DNA of 64,000 nucleotides from CAYYVJ01 sp964475115 (GTDB lineage Bacteria; Bacillota; Clostridia; Lachnospirales; Lachnospiraceae): contig CAYYVJ010000002.1 of assembly GCA_964475115.1 (NCBI GenBank), forward strand, positions 3,539 through 67,538, in the 5' to 3' direction. Position numbers and translations under genes: made by a program. The notes below the pieces were generated by a model, which ran no database searches, was not told the DNA's origin, and was given only the letters and a program-made list of their open reading frames with translations. Below, piece by piece: positions 24,353-33,400 of the stretch (position 1 is the first letter of the stretch; each line of letters starts with the position of its first letter).

Positions 24353-25207
24353 TTAATATATTAACTCTAAATATTCTTCTAGACACAAATCATTCTCATA
24401 CATATACAAGGCTTCATCTATCCCTACATAACGATAGTGCCATGGTTCAAATCCCACTTCTGTTATATCACTATAACCATCAGGATATCTTAATACAAAG
24501 CCATATAAATATGCATTTTCACTTAACCAAGTTCCTTGTTTCGTATCTATAAATTCCTCTGTCATATCATCTTTAGTACCAGATGAAAAATCTAAGGCTA
24601 AGCCAATATTGTGTTCGCTTTTTCCTGGTTGTTCTACATAATAGGAAGCTGATTGGGCTGCTTCTTCTAAATTCATGCCTGCACGTAATCGTTTAGACAT
24701 AGCATTACTATATAAAAATTGTTGATTTTCAAAAGTACGGTAACCAGATGAAATTCCAAGTTTTACGCCATCTTCTTTTGCAGCATCTAATAAATCTAGT
24801 AAATCCTCTTCAATTCTTTCATCTACAACTGTTCCATTTACCTTGGAAACAGTAATAGAATATTCACTTGTTACTACGTTTTGATAATTTACCAATCTCA
24901 AATTCCATGGAATATTAGAATTATCAATGATACCATCATTGTCAAAATAATATAAAATTCCATCAATCATCTGTAAACCAGTCGCAAGTACTCCTTCTTC
25001 AGAAAAGTAGTGTTTATTTCCATCAATACGTTGCCATCCAGTTAAAACATCACCTTTTTTATCTTTATAATACCAATTTTCATCTTCGTAAGTCCAAGTA
25101 CCATTTAAGTTAATTGCTTTAACATTTGCAACAAAAAAAGTTCCATAGAACATGGAAAAAATTAGCATTATTAAAAATAATTTTGAAATTTTTGTTCTTA
25201 TTCTCAT
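24353..25207 (-). CDS. VanY-family D-Ala-D-Ala carboxypeptidase with cell-wall-binding repeats
   Basis: 284 residues. A signal peptide (1-31, ending VANVKA) is followed by two or three choline-binding-type repeats (GWQRIDGNKHYFSEEGVLATG, LQMIDGILYYFDNDG). The VanY catalytic domain follows, with SSGYRTFENQ, zinc ligands in SEHNIGLALDF and EPWHYRYVG. It is exported and trims the terminal D-Ala of peptidoglycan stem peptides. The wall-repeat fusion suggests wall anchoring rather than glycopeptide resistance; no vanHAX genes are near. It lies 18 bp after hisIE with a terminator behind it. Confidence 0.9.
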   Translation of the reverse strand: MRIRTKISKLFLIMLIFSMFYGTFFVANVKAINLNGTWTYEDENWYYKDKKGDVLTGWQRIDGNKHYFSEEGVLATGLQMIDGILYYFDNDGIIDNSNIPWNLRLVNYQNVVTSEYSITVSKVNGTVVDERIEEDLLDLLDAAKEDGVKLGISSGYRTFENQQFLYSNAMSKRLRAGMNLEEAAQSASYYVEQPGKSEHNIGLALDFSSGTKDDMTEEFIDTKQGTWLSENAYLYGFVLRYPDGYSDITEVGFEPWHYRYVGIDEALYMYENDLCLEEYLELIY

Positions 25208-25225
25208 AATTCGCCATCCTTTAAG

Positions 25226-26452
25226 CTAGTGCCGATTTCCTAATTCTTTAGCAATCTCTTCCCAAGAGACACCTTTTTCGACCATTAGTACCATAACATG
25301 ATAGAGGAAGTCAGAAATTTCGTATATGATTTCCTCGGAATCAGGGTTCTTCGCAGCTATTATAATTTCAGTTGCTTCTTCCCCAACTTTCTTTAGTATC
25401 TTATCAATTCCCTTGTCTAAAAGATAATTCGTATAGGAACCTTCTTTTGGGTTAATCTTTCGTTCTTTAATGGTAGTATATACATTTTCAAACACTTTAA
25501 GTAAGTCTGTTTCCTTATAATCCTTTTTTACTAATTCCTTAAAGAAACAAGAAGTTTCTCCTGTATGACAAGCAACACCCACTTGAGATACCTTTGATAA
25601 CATCGTATCATTATCACAGTCTAATGTCAATGCTTTTAAGTATTGAAAATGTCCAGAAGTCAGACCTTTTGTCCAAATCTCCTGGCGACTTCTGCTGAAA
25701 AATGTCATTTTTCCAGTTTTTAAGGTTAGATGAAACGCTTCTTCATTCATATATGCAAGCATTAATACTTCATTTGTCTTATAATCTTGAACAATGACTG
25801 GAATCAATCCGTCTGAATTCAATTTTAATTCAGACCATGAAATCGAAGACTGAAACGTATCAATTTCATAGTCTTCACTTACTATTTCGTCCTTTATTTC
25901 TAAAAAGTTAATCGTATCTTCTGATTCTAGTCCAATACCATGAAGATTTCTTTCAAAATTATAGTTAAGGATTACATTTAAATTCGTATCTTTTGTAATA
26001 AAAAGAAGATCAAGCCCAAGGAGATCCTCTCTTGAACTTAATTGTTTACATTCTTCTAAATTTGTAGTCGCCACTAAGAATTTTTCTTTTCCAAAACGCA
26101 AAATAGCTTCATCAATAATATTTAATTCTTTTATTTTATCAAAATAGAATATAACCTTTTCCGCACCGGTATATAAATATTTTTTCACATCTTCAAAATT
26201 CTTTAAAGTTCCACATACATATAATGGAATTTCACAATCATGAACCATAGCTTTCAAGGATAAAATAGCTTCTTGTCGGTCCATTTCATTTGTTGATAAA
26301 TCAAAGACTAATAAAGCATCTGCATAAATATCACTATAATATCTGCCAACAGAAACATGATTTTGATTTTCAAAAGGAATTTGACAATTTCTATCAAAAA
26401 ACACTTGATTTTTTTTAAGGTATATCGTTGATAGTAATTTAATTTTACTCAT
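25226..26452 (-). CDS. hisIE: HisIE with degenerate HisF-like N-terminal domain
   Basis: 408 residues from ATG 26452 (AAGGAG six bases upstream), overlapping hisA by 8 bp. Residues 205-310 are HisI: metal ligands DCDND (278-282) and ACHTG (294-298). Residues 318-408 are HisE: IKERK ... VGEEATEIIIAAKN ... EISDFLYHVMVLM. The first ~190 residues are extra and align by eye with HisF: GRYYSDIYADALLVFDLS matches HisF GKFYSEIGIDELVFLDI, and IPLYVCGTLKNFEDVKKYL matches IPFTVGGGIHDFETASELI. The two catalytic Asp positions (Asp11 and Asp130 in T. maritima HisF) and the GGG phosphate loop are lost. Confidence 0.92.
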   Translation of the reverse strand: MSKIKLLSTIYLKKNQVFFDRNCQIPFENQNHVSVGRYYSDIYADALLVFDLSTNEMDRQEAILSLKAMVHDCEIPLYVCGTLKNFEDVKKYLYTGAEKVIFYFDKIKELNIIDEAILRFGKEKFLVATTNLEECKQLSSREDLLGLDLLFITKDTNLNVILNYNFERNLHGIGLESEDTINFLEIKDEIVSEDYEIDTFQSSISWSELKLNSDGLIPVIVQDYKTNEVLMLAYMNEEAFHLTLKTGKMTFFSRSRQEIWTKGLTSGHFQYLKALTLDCDNDTMLSKVSQVGVACHTGETSCFFKELVKKDYKETDLLKVFENVYTTIKERKINPKEGSYTNYLLDKGIDKILKKVGEEATEIIIAAKNPDSEEIIYEISDFLYHVMVLMVEKGVSWEEIAKELGNRH

Positions 26453-27179
26453 TTGTTTCTCCTTTTTCATATAACTGCACTGCTTTTCTTAGATTAATTC
26501 TATTTTCATATAAAGCTTTTCCAATGATTACACCAGTGATTCCAGCCTTATAAAGATTTTCCAAGTCAGTCATAGAAGATACGCCACCAGAAGCAATTAT
26601 ATTTAAAGCAGTAGCATCTGAAAGAGATTTTGTATATTCAATGTTGGGACCTTGTAACATTCCATCTTTTGAAATATCTGTATATATAATATTCTTTACT
26701 CCTATTTCCTTCATTTCAGAACATAAGTTCAATGCACTTAAAGTACTTATCTTTTCCCAGCCTTCAATTGCAACTAATCCATTCTTCGCATCTACGCCTA
26801 CGACGATTTTATCTGCTCCAAAGATTTGAATGGCTTCTTTTATAAATAATGGTTCTTGAACTGCTTTTGTACCAATGATTACCCTGTCTACTCCATAGTC
26901 TAAAGCAGTTTCGATATCATTTATGCTTCGTATTCCGCCACCAAGTTGAACTGGTATCTCAACAGATTTGACAATTTCACGTATAACCATTTCATTAATA
27001 GATCGTCCTACTAAAGCACCATCTAAATCTACAATATGGATATAAGAGGCACCTTGTTGTTCCCATAGAGAAGCTATCTTAACTGGTGTGTGGGAATAAA
27101 CTTCTATATCATGAAATTGTCCTTGTCTTAAACGAACGCATTGTCCATTTTTAATATCGATTGCGGGGTATAGTTTCAT
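26445..27179 (-). CDS. hisA: ProFAR isomerase HisA
   Basis: 244 residues. A TIM barrel that isomerises ProFAR to PRFAR in histidine synthesis. N-terminal PAIDIKNGQCVRLRQG carries the catalytic Asp, GGGIRSINDIE is the first phosphate loop, TDISKDGMLQGPN the second catalytic Asp, and ASGGVSSMTDL the second phosphate loop. All catalytic residues are intact, unlike the HisF-like part of the next gene. Confidence 0.97.
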   Translation of the reverse strand: MKLYPAIDIKNGQCVRLRQGQFHDIEVYSHTPVKIASLWEQQGASYIHIVDLDGALVGRSINEMVIREIVKSVEIPVQLGGGIRSINDIETALDYGVDRVIIGTKAVQEPLFIKEAIQIFGADKIVVGVDAKNGLVAIEGWEKISTLSALNLCSEMKEIGVKNIIYTDISKDGMLQGPNIEYTKSLSDATALNIIASGGVSSMTDLENLYKAGITGVIIGKALYENRINLRKAVQLYEKGETNE

Positions 27180-27194
27180 AATATTCCTCCTTTT

Positions 27195-27782
27195 CTATAA
27201 TGTACCCTTTGTTGATAGTACATCTTTTATTCTAGGGTCATAAGCGAGAGCTTCATCTAATGACTTTGCAAATGCTTTAAATATAGCTTCTATAATATGA
27301 TGGTTGTTTGATCCGGCTAATTGTTTTATATGTAAATTCATTCCTGCGCCATATGCTATAGCATGAAAAAATTCCTTTACCATTTCCGTATCAAAATAAC
27401 CAATCCTATCTACCGTATGTTCTATGTCATAGACTAAGTAAGGCCTATTTGATAAATCCAAAGAACATAAAATCAAGGATTCGTCCATAGGTAATATCAC
27501 TGAACCATATCGCTTAATCCCTTTTTTATCCCCTGCAGCAGAGGCAATTGCTTCTCCAAGTACAATCCCAACATCTTCTATTGTATGATGGCTATCTACA
27601 TACAGATCACCATTTGCTTTGATTTCTAAGTCAAAAAAGCCATGTCTAGCAAAACTATTTAACATATGGTCAAAAAAACCAATTCCAGTTGAAACATCTC
27701 CCTTTCCTTCTCCGTCTAAATTAATAGAAAGTGTAATATCTGTTTCTTTTGTTTTTCTACTTAACTGGGCTTTCCTCTCCAT
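27195..27782 (-). CDS. hisB: Imidazoleglycerol-phosphate dehydratase HisB
   Basis: 195 residues, monofunctional. Manganese-binding His motifs are visible: FFDHMLNSFARHG, DSHHTIEDVGI, FFHAIAYGAGMNLHI and GSNNHHIIEAIFKA. No phosphatase domain is fused, so histidinol-phosphate phosphatase must be elsewhere. It lies 3 bp after hisD. Confidence 0.97.
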   Translation of the reverse strand: MERKAQLSRKTKETDITLSINLDGEGKGDVSTGIGFFDHMLNSFARHGFFDLEIKANGDLYVDSHHTIEDVGIVLGEAIASAAGDKKGIKRYGSVILPMDESLILCSLDLSNRPYLVYDIEHTVDRIGYFDTEMVKEFFHAIAYGAGMNLHIKQLAGSNNHHIIEAIFKAFAKSLDEALAYDPRIKDVLSTKGTL

Positions 27783-27785
27783 ATT

Positions 27786-29087
27786 TCAATTTTCCTCCTT
27801 ATCAAAGCGAACTTGAATGGAATTCGCATGAGCACTTAGATGCTCTGCTTTTGCAAATTCTATAATATCTTTATAAATTGGTTCCAAAGCTTCTTTTGAA
27901 TAAGAAATAATACTGGATTTTTTAATAAAATCATCCACGCTAAGAGGTGAGAAAAACTTTGCTGTACCATTCGTTGGTAATACATGATTTGGTCCTGCAA
28001 AATAGTCTCCTAGTGGTTCACTACTGTACTCTCCGATAAAAATTGCACCTGCATGCTTCACTTTTGTCATTACAAAAAATGGATCCTTTGTAATAATTTC
28101 CAAATGCTCAGAAGCAACTTCATTAACAATATCTATTGCATCATCAAAAGTATCCGCAATTAAAATATAACCATAGTTAGATAAGGACTTTTCTAAAATT
28201 TCTCTTCTTGGTAAAATTTCTAAAAATTTATCAACTTCTATAGAAACAGCTTCAGCAAGATTTCTATCTGTAGTAACTAAAATTGAAGAAGCTAGTTCAT
28301 CATGTTCTGCCTGTGATAATAAGTCAGCTGCAATGAATTTAGGGTTAGCTGTCTCATCTGCTAATACTAAAATTTCACTTGGACCCGCAATGGAGTCAAT
28401 GCTAACATGTCCATAAACAGCTTTTTTTGCTAACGCTACATAGATATTTCCTGGCCCTACAATTTTATCAACTTTCTTTATGCTTTCCGTTCCATATGCC
28501 ATGGCAGCTATCGCTTGTGCTCCACCAACCTTATAGATTTTATCTACTCCTGCTTCCTTTGCTGCTACTAGAGTAGCTGGGTTAATTTTACCATCCTTTG
28601 CAGGCGGAGTAGTCATAATGATTTCCTCTACTCCTGCAACTTTTGCTGGGATAATATTCATTAATACCGAAGAGGGATAGGATGCTTTCCCTCCTGGGAC
28701 ATAAAGACCTACTCTAGAAATTGCTGTGATTTTTTGTCCTAAAATAACACCTGGCTTACTACTATCAAACCAACTGTTTTGCTTTTGTTTTTCATGAAAA
28801 CTTTTTATGTTTTCAATTGCTTTACGAATAATCGTTATTAAGCTATCCTCCACTAATGAATAAGCCTCTTTAACTTCTTCCTCTGTTACCAATATGGAAG
28901 ATTCATTTATGATAGCCTTATCAAATTCTTTTGTAAAAGCAAAAAGTGCTTTATCCCCTTTTTCTCTTACTTCTTCAAGGATATGAGATACTTGAACTTC
29001 ATATTCTTTATAATGATTAGGGCTTCTCTTTAATAAAGTTTCCAATAGATTTTTTTTACTATTTTCATCTAAGTTTATTATTCTCAT
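27786..29087 (-). CDS. hisD: Histidinol dehydrogenase HisD
   Basis: 433 residues. It performs the last two oxidations to histidine using NAD+ and zinc. Typical stretches are YVPGGKASYPSSVLMNIIPAKVAG, GPGNIYVALAKKAVYG, the catalytic SEHLEI and GDYFAGPNHVLPTNG. The ATG overlaps the hisG stop by 4 bp (ATGA). Confidence 0.97.
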   Translation of the reverse strand: MRIINLDENSKKNLLETLLKRSPNHYKEYEVQVSHILEEVREKGDKALFAFTKEFDKAIINESSILVTEEEVKEAYSLVEDSLITIIRKAIENIKSFHEKQKQNSWFDSSKPGVILGQKITAISRVGLYVPGGKASYPSSVLMNIIPAKVAGVEEIIMTTPPAKDGKINPATLVAAKEAGVDKIYKVGGAQAIAAMAYGTESIKKVDKIVGPGNIYVALAKKAVYGHVSIDSIAGPSEILVLADETANPKFIAADLLSQAEHDELASSILVTTDRNLAEAVSIEVDKFLEILPRREILEKSLSNYGYILIADTFDDAIDIVNEVASEHLEIITKDPFFVMTKVKHAGAIFIGEYSSEPLGDYFAGPNHVLPTNGTAKFFSPLSVDDFIKKSSIISYSKEALEPIYKDIIEFAKAEHLSAHANSIQVRFDKEEN

Positions 29088-29731
29088 ATATCCTCCATAA
29101 TAATTGGTTTTATATCTGTTATAATTTTCATAATACGTTCATTTTCCATCTTCATACTAACCTGATTTACAACCATTCTAGCTGATAAAGGACAAATTTC
29201 TTCCAATATCGTTAGTCCATTTTCTTTTAAAGTAGCTCCTGTTTCTACAATATCTACAATCACTTCAGATAAACCAACCAAAGGGGCCAATTCTATAGAG
29301 CCATTTAATTTAATGATTTCAACCGTTTGGTGTTTCTTATTATAAAAGTAATCTTTTGCAATATTAGGATATTTAGTCGCCACCCTGATTAACTCATGAT
29401 GATTTAACAACTCTTTTGCTTCAGGTGGTCCTGCAACACACATTTTACACTTTCCAATTCCTAAATCAACTACTTCAAAAAGCTTTCTATTTTCTTCTAA
29501 AATAGTATCTTTACCCACGATACCAATATCTGCTGCACCATATTCCACATAAGTGGGTACATCATTGGCTTTTACTAAAAAGAATTTAAACTTTAATTCT
29601 TCATTGATAAAAATTAACTTCCTTGATTTTTCATCTTTTATTTCTTCGCAAGAGATTCCTATTTTTCCAAATATGTCCAAGGTTTTTTTGGCTAGTCTTC
29701 CTTTTGCTAATGCAAATGTAATATATCTCAT
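29084..29731 (-). CDS. hisG: ATP phosphoribosyltransferase HisG (short form)
   Basis: 215 residues, the short form that lacks the regulatory ACT-like domain and needs HisZ. The PRPP-binding signature is VDIVETGATLKENGL, and N-terminal FALAKGRLAKKT is typical. It overlaps hisZ and hisD by 4 bp each, so HisZ and HisG are made together. Confidence 0.96.
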   Translation of the reverse strand: MRYITFALAKGRLAKKTLDIFGKIGISCEEIKDEKSRKLIFINEELKFKFFLVKANDVPTYVEYGAADIGIVGKDTILEENRKLFEVVDLGIGKCKMCVAGPPEAKELLNHHELIRVATKYPNIAKDYFYNKKHQTVEIIKLNGSIELAPLVGLSEVIVDIVETGATLKENGLTILEEICPLSARMVVNQVSMKMENERIMKIITDIKPIIMEDI

Positions 29732-30996
29732 TTGGCACCTCCTATAAAATCCGAAAGATTTGCAAGTTGAATTGTATCTTCTAAAATATTAATCACTTGA
29801 ATGGTAGTTTCATTTTCTATATATAGTATTCCTGCCACATGATTTCGTCGTGCATAATCCTTATACTCTTCTAGTGATTTATTTACCCTCATAGGATTTA
29901 ACTCAATATTCTCTCCAGCTTTTCTAAAATAATTTGCTAATTGAACTCCTAATTTCCCATAAGAAGCTTCAAATAAAATCATAGTATATACTTCTTCAGT
30001 AGGTATCGCAATCTTTTGCCTAGATAAGGCGAGCATCAACTGGTCTACCGTTAATCCAAAACCAATGGAAGGAGAATTTTTACCAAATTGTTTTAATAAA
30101 TTATCATATCGTCCACCAGTTACAATAGAATCACCTGTTCCATAGGTATATGCTTTAAAGATAATTCCTGTATAATATCGATAGTGACCAGTCATTCCAA
30201 GTTCAAAAGAAATGTATTTTTCTAGACCATAGTCTTTTAATATCTCATAGACATTCTCTAAACGTTCAATGGCTTTTATCGCTTTTGTACTTTGAGTAAG
30301 CTCTTTTGCCCTTGCTAGTATATCTACAGAACCAAATAATTCGGATAATTTAATAAATACTTCTTTTTGTCTTTGATTTATAGGTTGATTGGATAAAAGT
30401 TCTTCTACTCCAAAATAATTCTTGTTTTCAAGTAAATTTCTTAAATTAAGTTCAGTCTCTTCATCTAATCCGGATTCCTCCACTAAGCCTTTAAAAAAGT
30501 CTACTTGCCCTACTTCTACTTGAAACTCTTTCAAGCCAGCTTTTAATAAAGAATGTATCACCAGTGCTACCATCTCTGCATCTGCACTAGCTGAATTATC
30601 ACCGATCAATTCGCATCCTATTTGCGTGGTTTCTTTTAAAAGCCCCTGATAACTAGATGTGTTTATATAAGTATTCCCCATATAGCATAAACGAATAGGC
30701 ATATCCTCATCCATAAAGTACTTTGCAGCAGAACGTGCAATTGAGGGTGTTATATCTGGTCGTAGAACTAATGTATTTCCATCACGGTCAAAAAACTTAT
30801 ACATTTCATGAGAGGCAATACTTCCTCTTTCTTGATTGAAAATATCAAAAAATTCAAACGTTGGAGTCTGAATATCATAGTAACCATATAACTTTAATAA
30901 TTTATTTATTTTATTCTGAAGTGTTAACTTTTGGGCACATTCTTGATTATAAATATCCCTTACTCCTTCAGGTGTATGTAATAAGCTATTTTTCAT
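29728..30996 (-). CDS. hisZ: ATP phosphoribosyltransferase regulatory subunit HisZ
   Basis: 422 residues from ATG 30996 (GAGG nine bases upstream; a GTG at 31011 is part of the RBS). A HisRS-like paralogue, it has class II core features (TPEGVRDIY, FVLRPDITPSIAR-like, TGGRYDNLLKQFG) but lacks the HisRS anticodon-binding domain. It activates short HisG and mediates histidine feedback. First gene of the operon. Confidence 0.94.
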   Translation of the reverse strand: MKNSLLHTPEGVRDIYNQECAQKLTLQNKINKLLKLYGYYDIQTPTFEFFDIFNQERGSIASHEMYKFFDRDGNTLVLRPDITPSIARSAAKYFMDEDMPIRLCYMGNTYINTSSYQGLLKETTQIGCELIGDNSASADAEMVALVIHSLLKAGLKEFQVEVGQVDFFKGLVEESGLDEETELNLRNLLENKNYFGVEELLSNQPINQRQKEVFIKLSELFGSVDILARAKELTQSTKAIKAIERLENVYEILKDYGLEKYISFELGMTGHYRYYTGIIFKAYTYGTGDSIVTGGRYDNLLKQFGKNSPSIGFGLTVDQLMLALSRQKIAIPTEEVYTMILFEASYGKLGVQLANYFRKAGENIELNPMRVNKSLEEYKDYARRNHVAGILYIENETTIQVINILEDTIQLANLSDFIGGAK

Positions 30997-31083
30997 AATA
31001 GGATCCCTCACTTTTCCGAATTAACGCAATGCCACGCTACCCAATTATCACTCTACTACGACATCAAGGTAATATGATTAAAG

Positions 31084-31112
31084 ATTATACCTTCTCAATC
31101 TTATTCTGTCAA
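31084..31112 (-). promoter_or_regulatory. his operon promoter, -35 over recU stop codon
   Basis: Perfect consensus on the minus strand: TTGACA (31107-31112), 17 bp, TATAAT (31084-31089). The TGA within TTGACA is the recU stop codon (31109-31111). The leader of about 80 nt has no clear attenuator. Confidence 0.9.
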
Positions 31113-31642
31113 TCTCTGGAATCTAAATCTTTTTGAATTAGCGTTAGATAATGAACTAATACGCCACTTTCTTGTTTGATCTGAAAGTCAGTATCTACTT
31201 CATCAATATTAAAACTTTTTTTTCCACCTGCTTTTGCACGACTTACAAACTCAGTAATTGATTTAAATGGTAGGTAATACATTATGTTCTTGTGAGTATA
31301 GTGAATAATAATAAAAGAGATTCCACCTTGCTTTTCAAAAGCATCCATGAAGTCCATTTGATGAGCATGGATATTAGCAAGAGAGAAACGGTCACAATTA
31401 CATTCTTTTGCATCAAAACATACAGGAATGCCTTGTACTGTCCCAATATAATCTACAGTACTTTTCTGTTCAAAATATGCTAATGTAATATGTCTATTTT
31501 CCTTATCAATCTTAATCGGTTTAATAGGTGTTGGAATCTTTTGTATTAATGCCAAATTCTTTTCACGATAAGTTTCATTTGTATAATTGATTAATTCTTC
31601 TAGAGTGGAACCTCTAAGCCCTCTTGAATTCCATGTGGCCAT
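31109..31642 (-). CDS. recU: Holliday junction resolvase RecU
   Basis: 177 residues, close to family length. It cuts four-way DNA junctions in recombination and segregation. Family hallmarks are NSRGLRGSTLEELINYTN, active-site KSTVDYIG and FDAKEC, and the HAHQMDFM helix. The opening MATWNSRG is typical. It is 16 bp downstream of an RluC-type gene. Confidence 0.92.
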   Translation of the reverse strand: MATWNSRGLRGSTLEELINYTNETYREKNLALIQKIPTPIKPIKIDKENRHITLAYFEQKSTVDYIGTVQGIPVCFDAKECNCDRFSLANIHAHQMDFMDAFEKQGGISFIIIHYTHKNIMYYLPFKSITEFVSRAKAGGKKSFNIDEVDTDFQIKQESGVLVHYLTLIQKDLDSRD

Positions 31643-31658
31643 GTATAGTCACTTCTTT

Positions 31659-32624
31659 CTAGTATAATTTTTCTTTTAGTAATAGATTTTCAAAGTTGAA
31701 AGGTAGTGGAGCCTCAAAGGCTTGTCCCGATAAGTTTTTTAGCTCTCCTTCAAAATCCGGCAGAATAATCTGATAGGAATGAAGAAGTTGATGATATACC
31801 TTGTATTTTTCCTTATAAGCTCTATTCGTTAAATGATCTCCATATTTATCGTCACCTAGTATTGGATGACCAATAGAGGCTAAATGAGCACGAATTTGAT
31901 GGGTTTTCCCTGTAATAAGCTCTACTTTTAGTAACGTAAGCTTTCCATTGCTAGATAAGGGGGTATATTCTGTCACAATAGGGAGAGAATCTTCTAATTT
32001 CTCTTTCGTAATTGTTACTTGATTTGTTTTTTCATCTTTATATAAATAACCATTCAGCAATTCTTGTTTTTTTACTTCTCCAAGAACCACACATAAATAA
32101 TACTTTTTAATTGTACGCTCTTTAAAGGCTTTTGAAAGGGTTTGTAGTCCGATTAAGGTTTTTCCAGCAACTAAAATACCAGTAGTGTTTCGATCCAAAC
32201 GATTACATATGCTTGGTTTAAAGCTTCTTAGCTCTTCTTCTTTTATCTGTTTCGTTTCTAGCATATAAGATATCACATGTTCTACCAGTGATATATCATC
32301 TTCTTTTGCTTTTTGAGAAAGCATATTTACTGCTTTATTTACCAGTAATATATTAGAATCTTCATACAGAATATCCAAATTTGATTGCACTTTATCTATT
32401 TTTACAGCTGAAAATTTTTCTATGGTCTCATCGGATAGAAAAAGGGTAACCTTGTCTCCCAAATCAAGTATCTCTGAGCCATCAGCCTTTTTTTTATTTA
32501 AAGTTATGTTTTTCTTTCGAAGCATTTTATAGAAAAAACTTTTCGGTGCTAAATTCATATATTTAGTCAAAAATTTATCAAAACGTTGACCTGCTTCATT
32601 TTGTTTGATTTCTATTTCTCGCAT
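31659..32624 (-). CDS. Pseudouridine synthase, RluC/RluD family
   Basis: 321 residues. An N-terminal S4 RNA-binding domain (about 13-75) is followed by the catalytic domain with the Asp motif NRLDRNTTG, then GKTHQIRAHLASIGHPILGD. It isomerises uridines in 23S rRNA; the exact position cannot be read. It lies 16 bp after the SDR gene in a leftward group. Confidence 0.93.
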   Translation of the reverse strand: MREIEIKQNEAGQRFDKFLTKYMNLAPKSFFYKMLRKKNITLNKKKADGSEILDLGDKVTLFLSDETIEKFSAVKIDKVQSNLDILYEDSNILLVNKAVNMLSQKAKEDDISLVEHVISYMLETKQIKEEELRSFKPSICNRLDRNTTGILVAGKTLIGLQTLSKAFKERTIKKYYLCVVLGEVKKQELLNGYLYKDEKTNQVTITKEKLEDSLPIVTEYTPLSSNGKLTLLKVELITGKTHQIRAHLASIGHPILGDDKYGDHLTNRAYKEKYKVYHQLLHSYQIILPDFEGELKNLSGQAFEAPLPFNFENLLLKEKLY

Positions 32625-32640
32625 TCTACTTCTACCTTTC

Positions 32641-33399
32641 TTAAGAAGGGAAAAATCTTAAAATAAGTTCATGAGGAAAGATTTTTGCTAATAAACGAAA
32701 AACCTTCATGGTCATTCCATAAATGGATATCGATTTTCCTAAAGCAGAGTCTTTCAATGCTTTTCTAACTACATTCTTAGCATCTGCCATTACAAGTTTC
32801 TTATAAAGTGCAATTTCACCAGTTGTTTCAGCAATATTAAAAAACTCTGTTTTTACTGGTCCCGGACATACTGCTGTAACCGATATATTTTTAGCTCTCA
32901 ATTCTTTTCCTAATGCTCTAGAAAAACTAAGCACATAAGATTTAGACGCAGCATATACAGCAAAATTCGGTTGTGGTAAAAAAGCTGCTGAAGAAGCCAA
33001 CTGTATCACTCGGCTTTTTTTAGGCATATAGGGTAATACAGCATAAGTAACTGCTGTTAGAGAAAAGCAATTTAGTTGAACCATTCCTAATTCATCTTCA
33101 TAAGGGACTTCTAGGAAGTTTCCAATCTTTCCATACCCCGCACAATTTATTAAAAACAGAACCTTAGGATCCACTTCTTTAAGTCTTAATCTTAATCGAT
33201 CCAATTCATCTATATCTGATAAGTCCATTTCAATAGGAACTAATTTAATCGTCCTAATCTCATTTTGAAGAGTGATAAGGCGTTCTTTTCTTCTTGCAAT
33301 AATCCATATTTCATCAAGCATTGGATATTTGCTTGAAATTTGATTTACAAATTCTTTTCCTAATCCAGATGATGCACCTGTTACAATTGCAATTTTCAT
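32641..33399 (-). CDS. SDR-family NAD(P)-dependent oxidoreductase
   Basis: 252 residues. Rossmann fold: nucleotide loop TGASSGLGKEF (TGxxxGxG), NCAG, active-site Ser in LASSAAF and YAASKSYVLS (YxxxK). Arg at the end of strand 2 (IIARRKERL) suggests NADP(H). The C-terminal helix is hydrophobic, like long-chain ketoacyl reductase relatives. Substrate unknown. It abuts the RsuA-type gene (1-bp gap). Confidence 0.92.
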   Translation of the reverse strand: MKIAIVTGASSGLGKEFVNQISSKYPMLDEIWIIARRKERLITLQNEIRTIKLVPIEMDLSDIDELDRLRLRLKEVDPKVLFLINCAGYGKIGNFLEVPYEDELGMVQLNCFSLTAVTYAVLPYMPKKSRVIQLASSAAFLPQPNFAVYAASKSYVLSFSRALGKELRAKNISVTAVCPGPVKTEFFNIAETTGEIALYKKLVMADAKNVVRKALKDSALGKSISIYGMTMKVFRLLAKIFPHELILRFFPS

Positions 33400-33400
33400 A

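Noticed and set aside
24353..25207. Glycopeptide-resistance vanY
   Set aside because: No vanHAX or vanRS genes nearby, and the wall-binding repeats point to ordinary wall remodelling.
31012..31083. Histidine T-box in the his leader
   Set aside because: CGTGGCATTGCG weakly resembles the T-box sequence, but the leader of about 80 nt is too short for stem I, the terminator is missing, and the discriminator base does not suit tRNA-His.
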